Below are positions 1-8,561 of a stretch of 64,000 nt of DNA, in pieces (position 1 is the first letter of the stretch; every line of letters starts with the position of its first letter). This stretch comes from Cocleimonas flava. Its GTDB lineage: Bacteria > Pseudomonadota > Gammaproteobacteria > Thiotrichales > Thiotrichaceae. The position numbers and the translations under genes are program-made. The DNA is taken from NCBI RefSeq assembly GCF_004339015.1, contig NZ_SMFQ01000002.1, positions 1,055,351 through 1,119,350 of the forward strand, given 5' to 3'. The notes below the pieces were generated by a model. The model searched no databases, had not been told where the DNA came from, and was given only the letters and a program-made list of their open reading frames with translations.

Positions 1-843
1 GTAATCCTCAAAAGGTGTATTGATTGCACAACGAAGACTGGCAATGTAATTTTCGAGCGAGTTGTAATTTGCTTTGATGCCACTTTTGTCTTCTTTGCTG
101 TTGGTGTAACCAACATCACCCATTCTTAATGAAGTACCCCATTTTTCATAATAGGTGTTTCCATTAAATTCGATCATGGATTCTGGTTTGGGTTGACCCG
201 CAAGGAATGATTTACAGATTGCTGGTGAGGCACCAAATAAATAGGGAATGATCCAGCCGTAACGTTGAATGTTTCGCGTCATCCCCATATATCTTTCATT
301 GATAAATGCTTGCGGTTCTTGCTCCGAAGCACCTTCAATTTCTTGAAATGCAGGCCAGAAATCTACAGCAACTGAATAATTGAAGTGAATGCCGGCAATC
401 ACTTGCATAATTTTACCGTAGCGTTCAGCCAGACCTTGGCGGTAAATAGACTTCATCTTACCGGCATTACTCGAGCCATATTGTGCAATGTCGATATCTT
501 GCTCGCCCCGAATCACGCAAGGCATACTGCTGGTCCAGAGTAATTCGTTATCAGACAAATGCTGATAAACAAATATTTCTATATTTAATAGAAAGTCGAG
601 TGACTTGTAAGCCCTATCACATGGTGGCGTGATCAGCTCTAACATCGCTTCGCCGTAATCTGTCGTGATCCACGGGTTGGTTAAAGCAGAGCCAAGCACT
701 TCAGGGTGGGGAGTCGTCGAGATGGTTCCCTCAGGATTAACACGAAGGCTCTCTTTTTCTAATCCTGTCAGGGATTTTTTGAGTAATTTAGTTGCGCAAG
801 TTGATTCGATCTTTTCTAAGCGCTGATTCAGTGTTTGGTACAA
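1..843 (-). CDS. gshA: Glutamate-cysteine ligase, 5' part (runs off window start)
   Basis: Catalyses ATP-dependent joining of glutamate and cysteine, the first step of glutathione synthesis in the cytoplasm. The frame is open from position 843 to the window edge (281 codons; family about 520), so the C-terminal half lies outside. Family-typical stretches near the N-terminus are GLEKESLRVNPEG, STTPHPEVLGSALT and PWITTDYGEAMLELITP. No ATG fits: an in-frame TAA lies six codons upstream, and the only plausible start is TTG at 843-841, preceded by an AAGGA ribosome-binding site six bases away. The ATG at about 862 is in another frame and stops after 11 codons. Identity is confident; the TTG start is an inference from spacing. 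Confidence 0.93.
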   Translation of the reverse strand, partial: MYQTLNQRLEKIESTCATKLLKKSLTGLEKESLRVNPEGTISTTPHPEVLGSALTNPWITTDYGEAMLELITPPCDRAYKSLDFLLNIEIFVYQHLSDNELLWTSSMPCVIRGEQDIDIAQYGSSNAGKMKSIYRQGLAERYGKIMQVIAGIHFNYSVAVDFWPAFQEIEGASEQEPQAFINERYMGMTRNIQRYGWIIPYLFGASPAICKSFLAGQPKPESMIEFNGNTYYEKWGTSLRMGDVGYTNSKEDKSGIKANYNSLENYIASLRCAINTPFEDY

Positions 844-967
844 ACCAATTCCTTATGATTCATGTGAGTGTTTTTAATAGCAGGATGTTAACAGGTTTTA
901 ACGAACTGTTATTAGATTTGGATGTAGATAATGGATGTTGATATTAGTACAACAATAACAATTATGT

Positions 968-1813
968 TTAATAAACTTGCATGGCTAATACATATATAGA
1001 CAAAATCACCCATGTACATAAGTGAAAAACCAATGCACGTTTATAACGAACAACAAGTTCATCGGGGTGGATGCTACTTATAATGTAGGGACGTCCATCC
1101 TCTGGATTAGAAACTACGTGAGTGGCGGGATTTTGGTAGGTTTCTTCTAGGGCTAAATCTACCATTCTACTGGCTGCCTGCTTGGCAGTTTCTAGTTCAC
1201 CATCGTCGATTTTACTGTCTTTGTTTTTATCAAAATACTCTAGGAAACTAAAGTGATTGCGTTTCCACTCTGCAAGTTTGGATAGCATCAAATTGTTAAT
1301 TTCAAAATCGTTGCGTTGTTTTTTTAAGGTATGTAATTGGCCGAGAACGTATATTTTTTCACCGGGATAAATTGCATTGTACGTGTGGTGGTTGTAGGTA
1401 TATAGCGGGGTAATGATTTCAGCACCGCGAGGATCAACTGTACACCTGCCCTTTTCATCTCCTAAGATGAAACCCGCCCAGCTATCTATGGAATAGTTTC
1501 TAAACCATAGCATGGGAGGGAGTTCTGGATGAGGTCCTCTGACTACCTCTCCATCATATAAAGAGGCTTTACCTTCAAGCTCTACATAACCTTGTGCAGC
1601 TGAATTCAAAACGGTTTGCGAGGTGTCTTCTATTAGACGAATGCGTCTGTATAAAAGCAGAGAAAAAATCAGGCTCATTACTGAAAAAGCAGTCATTAGC
1701 ACTGCTTTTTCGTATCGTTGAGTTTCGTCAAAAAGCAATAAACTTAAAAACACTAATGGATAAATGAACGAGCTAATTAGTACGAACAGCCGTCCTTTAA
1801 AGCGAGAAATCAT
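968..1813 (-). CDS. GIDE-domain-like membrane protein with an EF-hand loop
   Basis: A 281-residue protein with two N-terminal membrane segments (about residues 9-28 and 38-56) and one at the C-terminus (about 258-280). The middle (about 85-180) contains FILGDEKGRCTVDPRGAEI and a GEKIYVLGQL stretch, resembling the GIDE domain of bacterial E3-ligase-like membrane proteins, which often sit beside LemA. No RING finger is present, so ligase activity is not implied. Residues 195-206 (DKNKDSKIDDGE) form a canonical EF-hand calcium loop inserted before the last membrane segment. It lies 34 bases downstream of lemA on the same strand, so an operon is likely. The GIDE assignment is by eye and moderately sure; the function is unknown. 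Confidence 0.7.
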   Translation of the reverse strand: MISRFKGRLFVLISSFIYPLVFLSLLLFDETQRYEKAVLMTAFSVMSLIFSLLLYRRIRLIEDTSQTVLNSAAQGYVELEGKASLYDGEVVRGPHPELPPMLWFRNYSIDSWAGFILGDEKGRCTVDPRGAEIITPLYTYNHHTYNAIYPGEKIYVLGQLHTLKKQRNDFEINNLMLSKLAEWKRNHFSFLEYFDKNKDSKIDDGELETAKQAASRMVDLALEETYQNPATHVVSNPEDGRPYIISSIHPDELVVRYKRALVFHLCTWVILSIYVLAMQVY

Positions 1814-1847
1814 TCTTTCTAAACTTTAATTTAAATGTGAATAAGAG

Positions 1848-2420
1848 TTAAATAAAGTTTGCAGCTATGTCTACATCTTGCAACTCGCTCATGTGGAACT
1901 CAAGTAAATCAAATTCTTTGAAGCTAAACATGTTAGCCACAATGTTATCTGGAAATTGTTGAATTCTTGTATTGCTTAATGCAGCAGTATCGTTATAAAA
2001 CTCACGGCGGTCTGAGATGCTTTCTTCAAGCGTACTGATACGCGTTTGTAAACGTAAAAACGCATCGCTCGCTTTTAATTCAGGATAATCTTCCGCAACT
2101 GCAAATAATCCGTTTAGGCTGGCTTCTAGTTTCATTTCAGCAGGACCAAGTTGAGGAATATTCTTAGACTGCATCGCAGACTCGACCAGGTTACGTGCCT
2201 TGATAACTTTCTCTAAGGTTTCCTGTTCGTATTTCATGTGTTGCTTACATGTATCTATGAGTTTTGGTAACTCACTATTACGTTGTTTGAGCAATACGTC
2301 GATATTACTCCAGGATTTCTTCGTATTATTTTTAAGCGTAACCAGTTGATTAAAGATAGCGACACCCCAAAACAAAGGAGCTGCAAATAAACCAAGAAAT
2401 ATAATAAGACCGAGACTCAT
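1848..2420 (-). CDS. lemA: LemA family protein
   Basis: A 190-residue protein with an N-terminal membrane anchor (about residues 2-25) followed by a long helical domain. The family signature is clear: KKSWSNIDVLLKQRNSELPKLI, then KYEQETLEKVIKARN and later LSNTRIQQFPDNIVA and FKEFDLLEF. Length matches LemA proteins (about 185-200). An AAAGGT site precedes the ATG. It is followed at 34 bases by a GIDE-like membrane protein, a pairing seen in many bacteria. The biochemical role of LemA is not settled; proposals involve envelope homeostasis. Family membership is confident. Confidence 0.92.
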   Translation of the reverse strand: MSLGLIIFLGLFAAPLFWGVAIFNQLVTLKNNTKKSWSNIDVLLKQRNSELPKLIDTCKQHMKYEQETLEKVIKARNLVESAMQSKNIPQLGPAEMKLEASLNGLFAVAEDYPELKASDAFLRLQTRISTLEESISDRREFYNDTAALSNTRIQQFPDNIVANMFSFKEFDLLEFHMSELQDVDIAANFI

Positions 2421-2516
2421 AACATTTACCTTTTATTTTTAGTATTAAAGCAATATTAGCAGAAACATAAAAAGACGATGTTTTTTTAGATAAGTGGCTA
2501 TTTAAGAAAAGCTTCT

Positions 2517-2543
2517 AAAAAAGTGCCTATAAGTAGGGGGGTG
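2517..2543 (+). repeat. G6 interspersed element, copy 1 (divergent gap)
   Basis: A-tract 2517-2522, then GTGCCTAT and the core AAGTAGGGGGGTG at 2531-2543. It lies in the 297-base divergent gap between lemA and the Ig-repeat lipoprotein gene, so it cannot be a terminator for either neighbour. Apart from this element the gap is AT-rich with no other feature I can support. Confidence 0.85.
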
Positions 2544-2717
2544 TAATTGTTTATTAAGAAACTTACTTATACAAGGTAATACCACTAGTCTGAATATAGG
2601 TGGTGTTTCTTGACAGAATTACGGTATAAAAACTAAACTAATCGTAATAAAAATAAGAAAACACCTGCTACAACAATAAAATAACTAACAACAAGAATTA
2701 TAAAAAGGGTCCTTCTC

Positions 2718-5201
2718 ATGTCAAAGTCAGTTAAATTCGTAAAAATTGTATCGCCTATTGCATTAGCAATCGCTCTTACTGCTTGTGGTGGCGGAGGCTC
2801 ATCGTTTGGGGATGGCGACACTAGTTCATCAGGAGACGATTCTGCAGTAGTAATTGCAGATTCTATTGAGTTGAGTGTGAGTTCTAGACAACTTGCATCA
2901 GATGGTTCTTCTCCGATTACGATTACAGCTATCGCAAAAGATTCTAATAATACTGCAATAGATGACGCGGACATTACTTTCGCCGTTGATAAAGATGCAA
3001 CCATAATTAAAAATGCAACAGTAACCACTACGACTGACTCTGTTGATGCAACTGATGATACAGAAACGACGGTCGTAACAGCTGGTTCGATTCAAACAGC
3101 GACATTAACACCAGGTTCTGCTACGAACCAGACATTAACTGTAACGGTATCGTCTGGTAATACATCAAAATCGATTACTGTAGAGGTGATTGGTACAGAG
3201 GTAACGATCGACGGACCTCAGGCTATTACTTTGAATAAAGACAATCCTTTTGTACTGAAGTTGAAAGATAGTTCCAACAAAGCTATAGCTTATGAAGTGG
3301 TCGAACTTACTTCATCAGCAGGTAATACGATTAAAACGGATAGTAATTTCGAAACTGATTCAGCCGGTGAAATTGCATTTACTGTTACTGGTGACGCAAG
3401 TGGAACAGATACTATAACGGCTAATGTACTAGGTGCTAGCTTTGAAAAGCATATTGAAGTATCGAGTGATGAATTTGCATTATCGTCAGCTTCATCTGAA
3501 GAAATAAATATAAACACAAATGCTTCCATTGATTTTATCTGGACAACAAATGGTGTTGCTCAATCAGGCAAAACAATAACGTTAAGTGCTACACGCGGTG
3601 ATATCACTAGTCAAACCGCAGTTACAGATGCAGATGGTAAAGCTAAATTTTCAATTTCATCGTCTACTGCTGGTCAAACCGTTATTACTGCTACTACAGC
3701 TGACGGTTTATCTACAACATTAAACAGGGAGTTTGTTGCCACAACACCTGCTTATTTGAATACACAAGCAGACCCAACTTTGGTATCTCCTAATGGAACT
3801 AGTACCATTACAGCTAAAATACGCGATACTAATGATAATCCTGTAAAAAATAAGATAATCGATTTCCGCTTAACCGATACCGTTGATGGTGTATTGAGTG
3901 GTTCAACTGCAATTACCGATTCTCTTGGACGTGCATCGGTATCTTATACGGCAGGAAATTCGTCAAGTGCAAAAGACGGGGTTGTTATTAAAACCTTTAT
4001 TCAAGGTTACCCAGCTGTTGCTGAAGACGAGATTAAACTGACTGTTGGTGGTAATGCGCTTCGCATAGTGTTAGGAGATGATCATTTACTGGAAGCAGAA
4101 GATATTTTCTATAATAAACAGTTTGGCGTTATCGTGACAGATAGTGCTGGTAATCCTGTTGTAGGACAGGATGTATCATTCAAAATCGTTCCTAAATCTT
4201 ATTACAAGGGAAGCTTGTGGGATACGGGTGATGGATGGAGTGGCGCATCTGTTTATGATCCAACTAACACTGTTATTATTCAAGGTGTAACAGCGAGTTG
4301 TGTATCAGAAGACTTTGACAATGATGGTAATTTAGATAGTGGTGAAGATATAAACTTTAATGGAACACTTGAGCCAACTCATGATGCGGCAGTCACTGGA
4401 TCTGGTGTTACTGATGAAAACGGTAAAATAGTTGTTGAAGTAATTTATGCAAAGAATACTGCCTGGTGGTCTGAACAAAGAATCGAAGCGACAGTAACAG
4501 TTGATGGAACTGAGTTTATTGAATACACAGACTTTAGACTTCCTGTACTTGCTGCGGATGTAAATAGTAGTGATACGACACCACCGAATTTAAATAGCCC
4601 TTATGGTACATGGGGTGGTTGTACTGATGATCCAGATGGAATTGCTCCACCACTACCTTCAGGAAATCTCACATTAGTTGTAGTAAATCCAATAACTGGC
4701 GCAGAGGTTAGCGAATTAGAAAACGACGTTTGGTACTCAATTAGCGGAGATGGAGAAATCCTTGATGCAAGTACTTACAGTCTAAATTCTAGTGTTGTGA
4801 CTATCGAAACTGGTCCAAATAACTCATTCAGACTAATAGATAATAACACCGCTGTTGATAATAATGGGTACTACATTAATTTAACAATTAATGGTGTTGA
4901 GAAGATTTTCTTCTACAGAGATGATGCGGCGATAGTTCCAGAGCCTGTAGTTTCTACAGATACAACGGGGCCTGTTATCTACATTACAGGTGTTAACCCT
5001 GAGACTGTAGCGCAAAACGGTACTTATACAGATGCTGGTGCCACAGCGGTTGATGATGTTGATGGTGCTGTCACTGCAACTGCAATCTCTGGGTTACCAG
5101 TAGATACAAGTATACTTGGTTCTCATACGATTATATATAGAGCGGTGGATGCTGCAGGCAATGCTACTACTAGCACTAGAACGGTAACTGTAACGCCATA
5201 G
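2718..5201 (+). CDS. Large lipoprotein with bacterial Ig-like (Big-1 type) repeats
   Basis: An 827-residue exported protein. The N-terminus has a short basic region, a hydrophobic stretch and a lipobox ALTAC at about residue 23 followed by glycines and serines, so it should be lipid-anchored. The body is threonine/serine/alanine-rich beta sandwich repeats with invasin-like Big-1 features (phrases such as TDADGKAKFSISSSTAGQT and ITDSLGRASVSYTAGN). A DFDNDGNLDSGEDINFNG stretch (about residues 533-551) looks like a dockerin/EF-hand calcium loop. The last about 80 residues (GPVIYITGVNPETV to the end) resemble a DUF5011/HYR-type Ig domain. Likely surface adhesion or matrix role, inferred from architecture only. 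A strong terminator follows. Confidence 0.8.
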   Translation: MSKSVKFVKIVSPIALAIALTACGGGGSSFGDGDTSSSGDDSAVVIADSIELSVSSRQLASDGSSPITITAIAKDSNNTAIDDADITFAVDKDATIIKNATVTTTTDSVDATDDTETTVVTAGSIQTATLTPGSATNQTLTVTVSSGNTSKSITVEVIGTEVTIDGPQAITLNKDNPFVLKLKDSSNKAIAYEVVELTSSAGNTIKTDSNFETDSAGEIAFTVTGDASGTDTITANVLGASFEKHIEVSSDEFALSSASSEEININTNASIDFIWTTNGVAQSGKTITLSATRGDITSQTAVTDADGKAKFSISSSTAGQTVITATTADGLSTTLNREFVATTPAYLNTQADPTLVSPNGTSTITAKIRDTNDNPVKNKIIDFRLTDTVDGVLSGSTAITDSLGRASVSYTAGNSSSAKDGVVIKTFIQGYPAVAEDEIKLTVGGNALRIVLGDDHLLEAEDIFYNKQFGVIVTDSAGNPVVGQDVSFKIVPKSYYKGSLWDTGDGWSGASVYDPTNTVIIQGVTASCVSEDFDNDGNLDSGEDINFNGTLEPTHDAAVTGSGVTDENGKIVVEVIYAKNTAWWSEQRIEATVTVDGTEFIEYTDFRLPVLAADVNSSDTTPPNLNSPYGTWGGCTDDPDGIAPPLPSGNLTLVVVNPITGAEVSELENDVWYSISGDGEILDASTYSLNSSVVTIETGPNNSFRLIDNNTAVDNNGYYINLTINGVEKIFFYRDDAAIVPEPVVSTDTTGPVIYITGVNPETVAQNGTYTDAGATAVDDVDGAVTATAISGLPVDTSILGSHTIIYRAVDAAGNATTSTRTVTVTP

Positions 5202-5225
5202 ATATTGTTCTTACATGTTAATATT

Positions 5226-5254
5226 AAAGCCCTCTATTTGAGGGCTTTTTTTTT
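5226..5254. terminator. Bidirectional rho-independent terminator
   Basis: A perfect 9-bp stem (AAAGCCCTC at 5226-5234, GAGGGCTTT at 5240-5248) with a 5-base loop and T-run to 5254. It sits between two convergent genes and its right end overlaps the stop codon of the minus-strand gene, so it can serve both. Confidence 0.9.
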
Positions 5255-7037
5255 AATTCAAATGTGCTAATGCTAATAAAGATGCGTAAGAAAAAATATC
5301 AACTTCTAATGATCGAGTGACCATTTTTAGAGTGTGTTTAATTTTTTTGTCTAACTCTTTATTTTTACTTAGGAGGCTCGCCTCCAATAACAGTGCTTCT
5401 GCAGAAATAATGGCACTATCAGGTAGATGTGCTTGGTTGGTCCCTTCAGGTAAAAGACTATCTGGATCTTCAATCCATAAATTATTAATGTAAAACTTTT
5501 CCCAAGCTACGTTTGCTATCTCTAGTCCTATTTTTTTAGCTTCATCATCCTTATTAGCCATTCCCCATTTCATTAAACCCCAAGAGACAGCGGCATAATC
5601 ATAGAAAGTTCCTGTCATGTTATTCGCGGCAGAACGACGAAGCTCTTTACCATCCCATAAACTGATAAGAAATTCGGATAAATCTTTTCCACTACTCTTT
5701 ATTGAGGTGTCATATTGAGATCCTCGGGCAAATGCAGCCAGTGTTAGCCCATTCATTCCTGACAGTAGTTTTATATCACGTGGAATTTCTCTGGTTTTAT
5801 TTCGGTGTTGTTTTAGTTTAAACTTAAGGTTCTTGAGCTTTTTAGAGGTTTCGCTATAACTGAGGCCAAGTTTGCTGGCTAATTCATTAACACTCATTTT
5901 TTGTCTGGGTAAGTTGCCTGCTGGTAGTTCTGCTGCTCGATTTAGACCCCAGAAATGAGTCGTTACTAATAGCTCTTCGGGCGTTAATATTTTCTTCAGT
6001 TCTTCTTGCTGCCATAAGTAATAACCTCCTTCTTCATTTTTTGAATCTACTGCTGAAAGACTTGCTATATAGGCATTTTTTTCACCTCGCATCTCGTTTT
6101 GTAAAAAATACAACGTCTCTAGTGCAATATCTCTGTAGTTAGAATTTAGATAATAATCTGCCGCATCAAAATACAGTAGAGTCATTAATGCATTGGTATA
6201 GAGCATCTTTTCAAAATGTGGTGTTTCCCAATCTGGATCAATTGTGTAACGGTAAAAGCCACCTGCTACTTCATCATGAAGACCTAGCTGTGACATCTTT
6301 TGAAGTGTTAAATTTAAAAACTCGTCTGCTTCTTTATCTTTTTGTTTTTTATTCAGTTTTAGCAAAGCCCATAGTTGAGGTATTTGAGGAAACTTTCTGT
6401 CTTGTCCAAAGCCCCCTTGCAATGTGTCAGCGTATTCCATAGCTTCATCAACGTATTTATCTGCCAATTGTGAAATATCTCCGCTAACAGTTCTCTCTTG
6501 CTTTTCTAGCATTGACACTAAAGTCTGGCTCATTTCTTTGGCTTTTTTGGAAAGAGCAGGCTGTTCTGTTTTCCATTTTTTATCCAATTGATTAAGCACA
6601 TTAGAGAAATGATTTCTTGGAAGATAAGTTGCTCCAACGAGAGGGTAACCATCTGGTGTAATGAATACATTAAGTGGCCAACCAGCCGTCCCATTAGTGA
6701 CTTGAACAAATTCGATTAAGCGCTTATCCAGAACAGGATTTAATTCGCGATCAACTTTTACCGAGATATAGTTTTTATTGAGTTTTGAGGCAATACCTTT
6801 ATCTGAATAACTTTCGCGTTGCATCACATGGCACCAGTGACAGGCAAAATATCCAACGGATACAAGCAATAGCTTGTTTTCCTTTTTTGCTTTATCCAAG
6901 GCAGGCTTGCCCCATTCCATCCAGTTAACGGGATCGTTTCCATGAAGGGCTAGATAAGGGGAGGAGTGGTTTTTTAATTGATTCGCACTCGTAGTAAATG
7001 CAGAAATGATAAAAAGTAGTGTTAGCAACTGCTTCAT
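5253..7037 (-). CDS. Secreted thioredoxin-domain protein, YyaL/DUF255 family
   Basis: A protein of about 594 residues with an N-terminal DUF255/thioredoxin-like domain and an alpha-barrel (glycoside-hydrolase-like six-hairpin) C-terminal part, the architecture of bacterial YyaL and eukaryotic SPATA20. Seen: HSSPYLALHGNDPVNWMEW, the CHWCHVM active motif at about residues 66-72, VKVDRELNP, and GFGQDRKFPQ. The open frame extends 44 codons upstream, but the ATG at 7037 has an AAGGA site and begins a clear signal peptide (MKQLLTLLFIISAFTTSANQ), so I place the start there. Family members normally lack a signal peptide, so periplasmic location is a mild oddity. Enzymatic role is unknown. Confidence 0.88.
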   Translation of the reverse strand: MKQLLTLLFIISAFTTSANQLKNHSSPYLALHGNDPVNWMEWGKPALDKAKKENKLLLVSVGYFACHWCHVMQRESYSDKGIASKLNKNYISVKVDRELNPVLDKRLIEFVQVTNGTAGWPLNVFITPDGYPLVGATYLPRNHFSNVLNQLDKKWKTEQPALSKKAKEMSQTLVSMLEKQERTVSGDISQLADKYVDEAMEYADTLQGGFGQDRKFPQIPQLWALLKLNKKQKDKEADEFLNLTLQKMSQLGLHDEVAGGFYRYTIDPDWETPHFEKMLYTNALMTLLYFDAADYYLNSNYRDIALETLYFLQNEMRGEKNAYIASLSAVDSKNEEGGYYLWQQEELKKILTPEELLVTTHFWGLNRAAELPAGNLPRQKMSVNELASKLGLSYSETSKKLKNLKFKLKQHRNKTREIPRDIKLLSGMNGLTLAAFARGSQYDTSIKSSGKDLSEFLISLWDGKELRRSAANNMTGTFYDYAAVSWGLMKWGMANKDDEAKKIGLEIANVAWEKFYINNLWIEDPDSLLPEGTNQAHLPDSAIISAEALLLEASLLSKNKELDKKIKHTLKMVTRSLEVDIFSYASLLALAHLN

Positions 7038-7180
7038 GTTTTCGTCCTTGAAATCATAAAAAGTAAACTCGATCATATCATTACGTATAGCATGCGTTTC
7101 TAGTTGCATTGTCTGATATATATAGCCACCAAGCCCCTTACAAACGTATAATATGTAGAAACTCATCAAAAAATATCGGA

Positions 7181-7186
7181 TATAAT
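7181..7186 (+). promoter_or_regulatory. Possible -10 box placing aroC transcript start at its ATG
   Basis: A perfect TATAAT lies only 7 bases before the aroC ATG at 7194, and no convincing ribosome-binding site is present. If used, transcription would start at or next to the start codon, giving a nearly leaderless message. Another -10-like TATAAT is at about 7147-7152, so the upstream site could be used instead. Confidence 0.3.
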
Positions 7187-7193
7187 CGCAAGC

Positions 7194-8294
7194 ATGTCAG
7201 GAAATACTTACGGAAAATTATTTACAGTGACCTCATTTGGTGAGAGTCATGGCCCAGCGATCGGCTGTATCGTTGACGGATGCCCTCCAGGAATGGAGCT
7301 TTCAGAAGCCGACTTGCAAGATGATTTAGATCGTCGCAAACCGGGCACTAGTCGTCACACAACACAGCGCCGTGAATCGGATGAAGTGCAAATTTTATCT
7401 GGTGTCTTTGAGGGTAAAACCACGGGGGTACCGATTGCATTATTGATCAACAATACCGATCAACGCTCTAAAGATTATTCTAATATCATGGATCAGTTTC
7501 GTCCTGGTCATGCTGATTACACCTACTATAAAAAGTATGGCTTACGTGATTATCGTGGTGGTGGTCGATCATCGGCGCGTGAAACTGCCATGCGAGTGGC
7601 AGCAGGCGGAATCGCTAAAAAATATTTGAGAGAAAGATACGGTATCGAAATTAAAGGTTATCTGTCTCAGTTAGGCCCTATCAAAATAGAATCTGTAGAC
7701 TGGAATGAAATAGCAAATAATCCATTCTTCTCGCCGGATGCTAGTAAAGTCCCTGAAATGGAAGCCTATATGGATGCGCTTCGTAAAGAAGGCGAATCTA
7801 TTGGTGCCAAAATAACGACAGTTGCTACTGGCGTTCCACCAGGATTAGGCGAACCCATTTTTGATCGTTTAGATGCTGAAATCGCTCATTCTATGATGAG
7901 CATTAACGCCTCTAAAGGCGTAGAAATAGGTGCCGGTTTTGATTCAATCACTCAAAAAGGCACAGAGCATCGCGATGAAATCATGATAGATGGCTTTGAT
8001 GGTAACAGTGCCGGTGGAACCTTAGGTGGTATTTCTTCTGGACAGGACATTGTCGTTCATACTGCGTTTAAACCGACATCGAGTATTCGTTTGCCAGGTA
8101 AAAGTGTGAATATTAAAGGTGAGCCAATCGAAGTCGTCACGAAAGGGCGCCATGATCCTTGCGTAGGTATTCGTGCTACACCTATTTGTGAAGCGCAACT
8201 TGCAATGACATTGATGGATCACGTGTTAAGACACCGTGCACAAAATTTAGACGTTAAGACAGACTTCGCGGATATCCCTGCCTCAAATAAATAA
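7194..8294 (+). CDS. aroC: Chorismate synthase
   Basis: Converts 5-enolpyruvylshikimate-3-phosphate to chorismate using reduced FMN, last step of the shikimate pathway, cytoplasmic. The 366 residues match the family along the whole length: [27 protein letters not shown] at the start, [33 protein letters not shown] and [14 protein letters not shown], and [17 protein letters not shown] near the end. Two conserved catalytic histidines are visible in the GESHGP and RPGHAD motifs. It stands alone, divergent from the YyaL gene. The translation signal is weak (see the -10 box entry). Confident. Confidence 0.98.
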   Translation: MSGNTYGKLFTVTSFGESHGPAIGCIVDGCPPGMELSEADLQDDLDRRKPGTSRHTTQRRESDEVQILSGVFEGKTTGVPIALLINNTDQRSKDYSNIMDQFRPGHADYTYYKKYGLRDYRGGGRSSARETAMRVAAGGIAKKYLRERYGIEIKGYLSQLGPIKIESVDWNEIANNPFFSPDASKVPEMEAYMDALRKEGESIGAKITTVATGVPPGLGEPIFDRLDAEIAHSMMSINASKGVEIGAGFDSITQKGTEHRDEIMIDGFDGNSAGGTLGGISSGQDIVVHTAFKPTSSIRLPGKSVNIKGEPIEVVTKGRHDPCVGIRATPICEAQLAMTLMDHVLRHRAQNLDVKTDFADIPASNK

Positions 8295-8332
8295 AGTTTT
8301 ATCGTTATCTAAGACTCTGATTAATTCAAAAC

Positions 8333-8388
8333 ACACCCCCCTACTTTGAAGGGCTTTTTATAAAAAGTCCCTCAAAGTAGGGGGGTGT
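8333..8388. repeat. G6 interspersed element, inverted pair (copies 2L/2R)
   Basis: Two complete copies face each other with no spacer: the C-strand arm 8334-8360 and G-strand arm 8361-8387 meet at a TATA centre. Both cores are the perfect AAGTAGGGGGGTG. The arms differ only around the AAGGGC/AGTCCC region. The RNA would fold into a long hairpin of about 27 bp, 39 bases after the aroC stop, so it may also stop transcription before hppA. The rest of the 267-base gap shows nothing else clear. Confidence 0.9.
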
Positions 8389-8561
8389 ATCTCTTATTTT
8401 TCCAACTTATTTCCTATTCAGTACAGCAGTGAATTTCTTATTATTAAGGAATTTATGTGTTTGTAATCAGCAAAAAAGCACTTTTCAAACTAAGATATAA
8501 CTTATCCATCTATTAATTTTTGTTATTTCACTGTGTGTCATTGCTGAAAATAGGAGGCAAA

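Noticed and set aside
2633-3095. Minus-strand open frames across the start of the Ig-repeat lipoprotein gene
   Set aside because: They are shadows: low-complexity Ser/Val/Ile protein arising from the Thr/Asp-rich repeats of the plus-strand gene.
7038-7169. Upstream part of the YyaL-type open frame as real N-terminus
   Set aside because: The 44 residues lack family similarity, and the signal peptide with AAGGA site begins at 7037.
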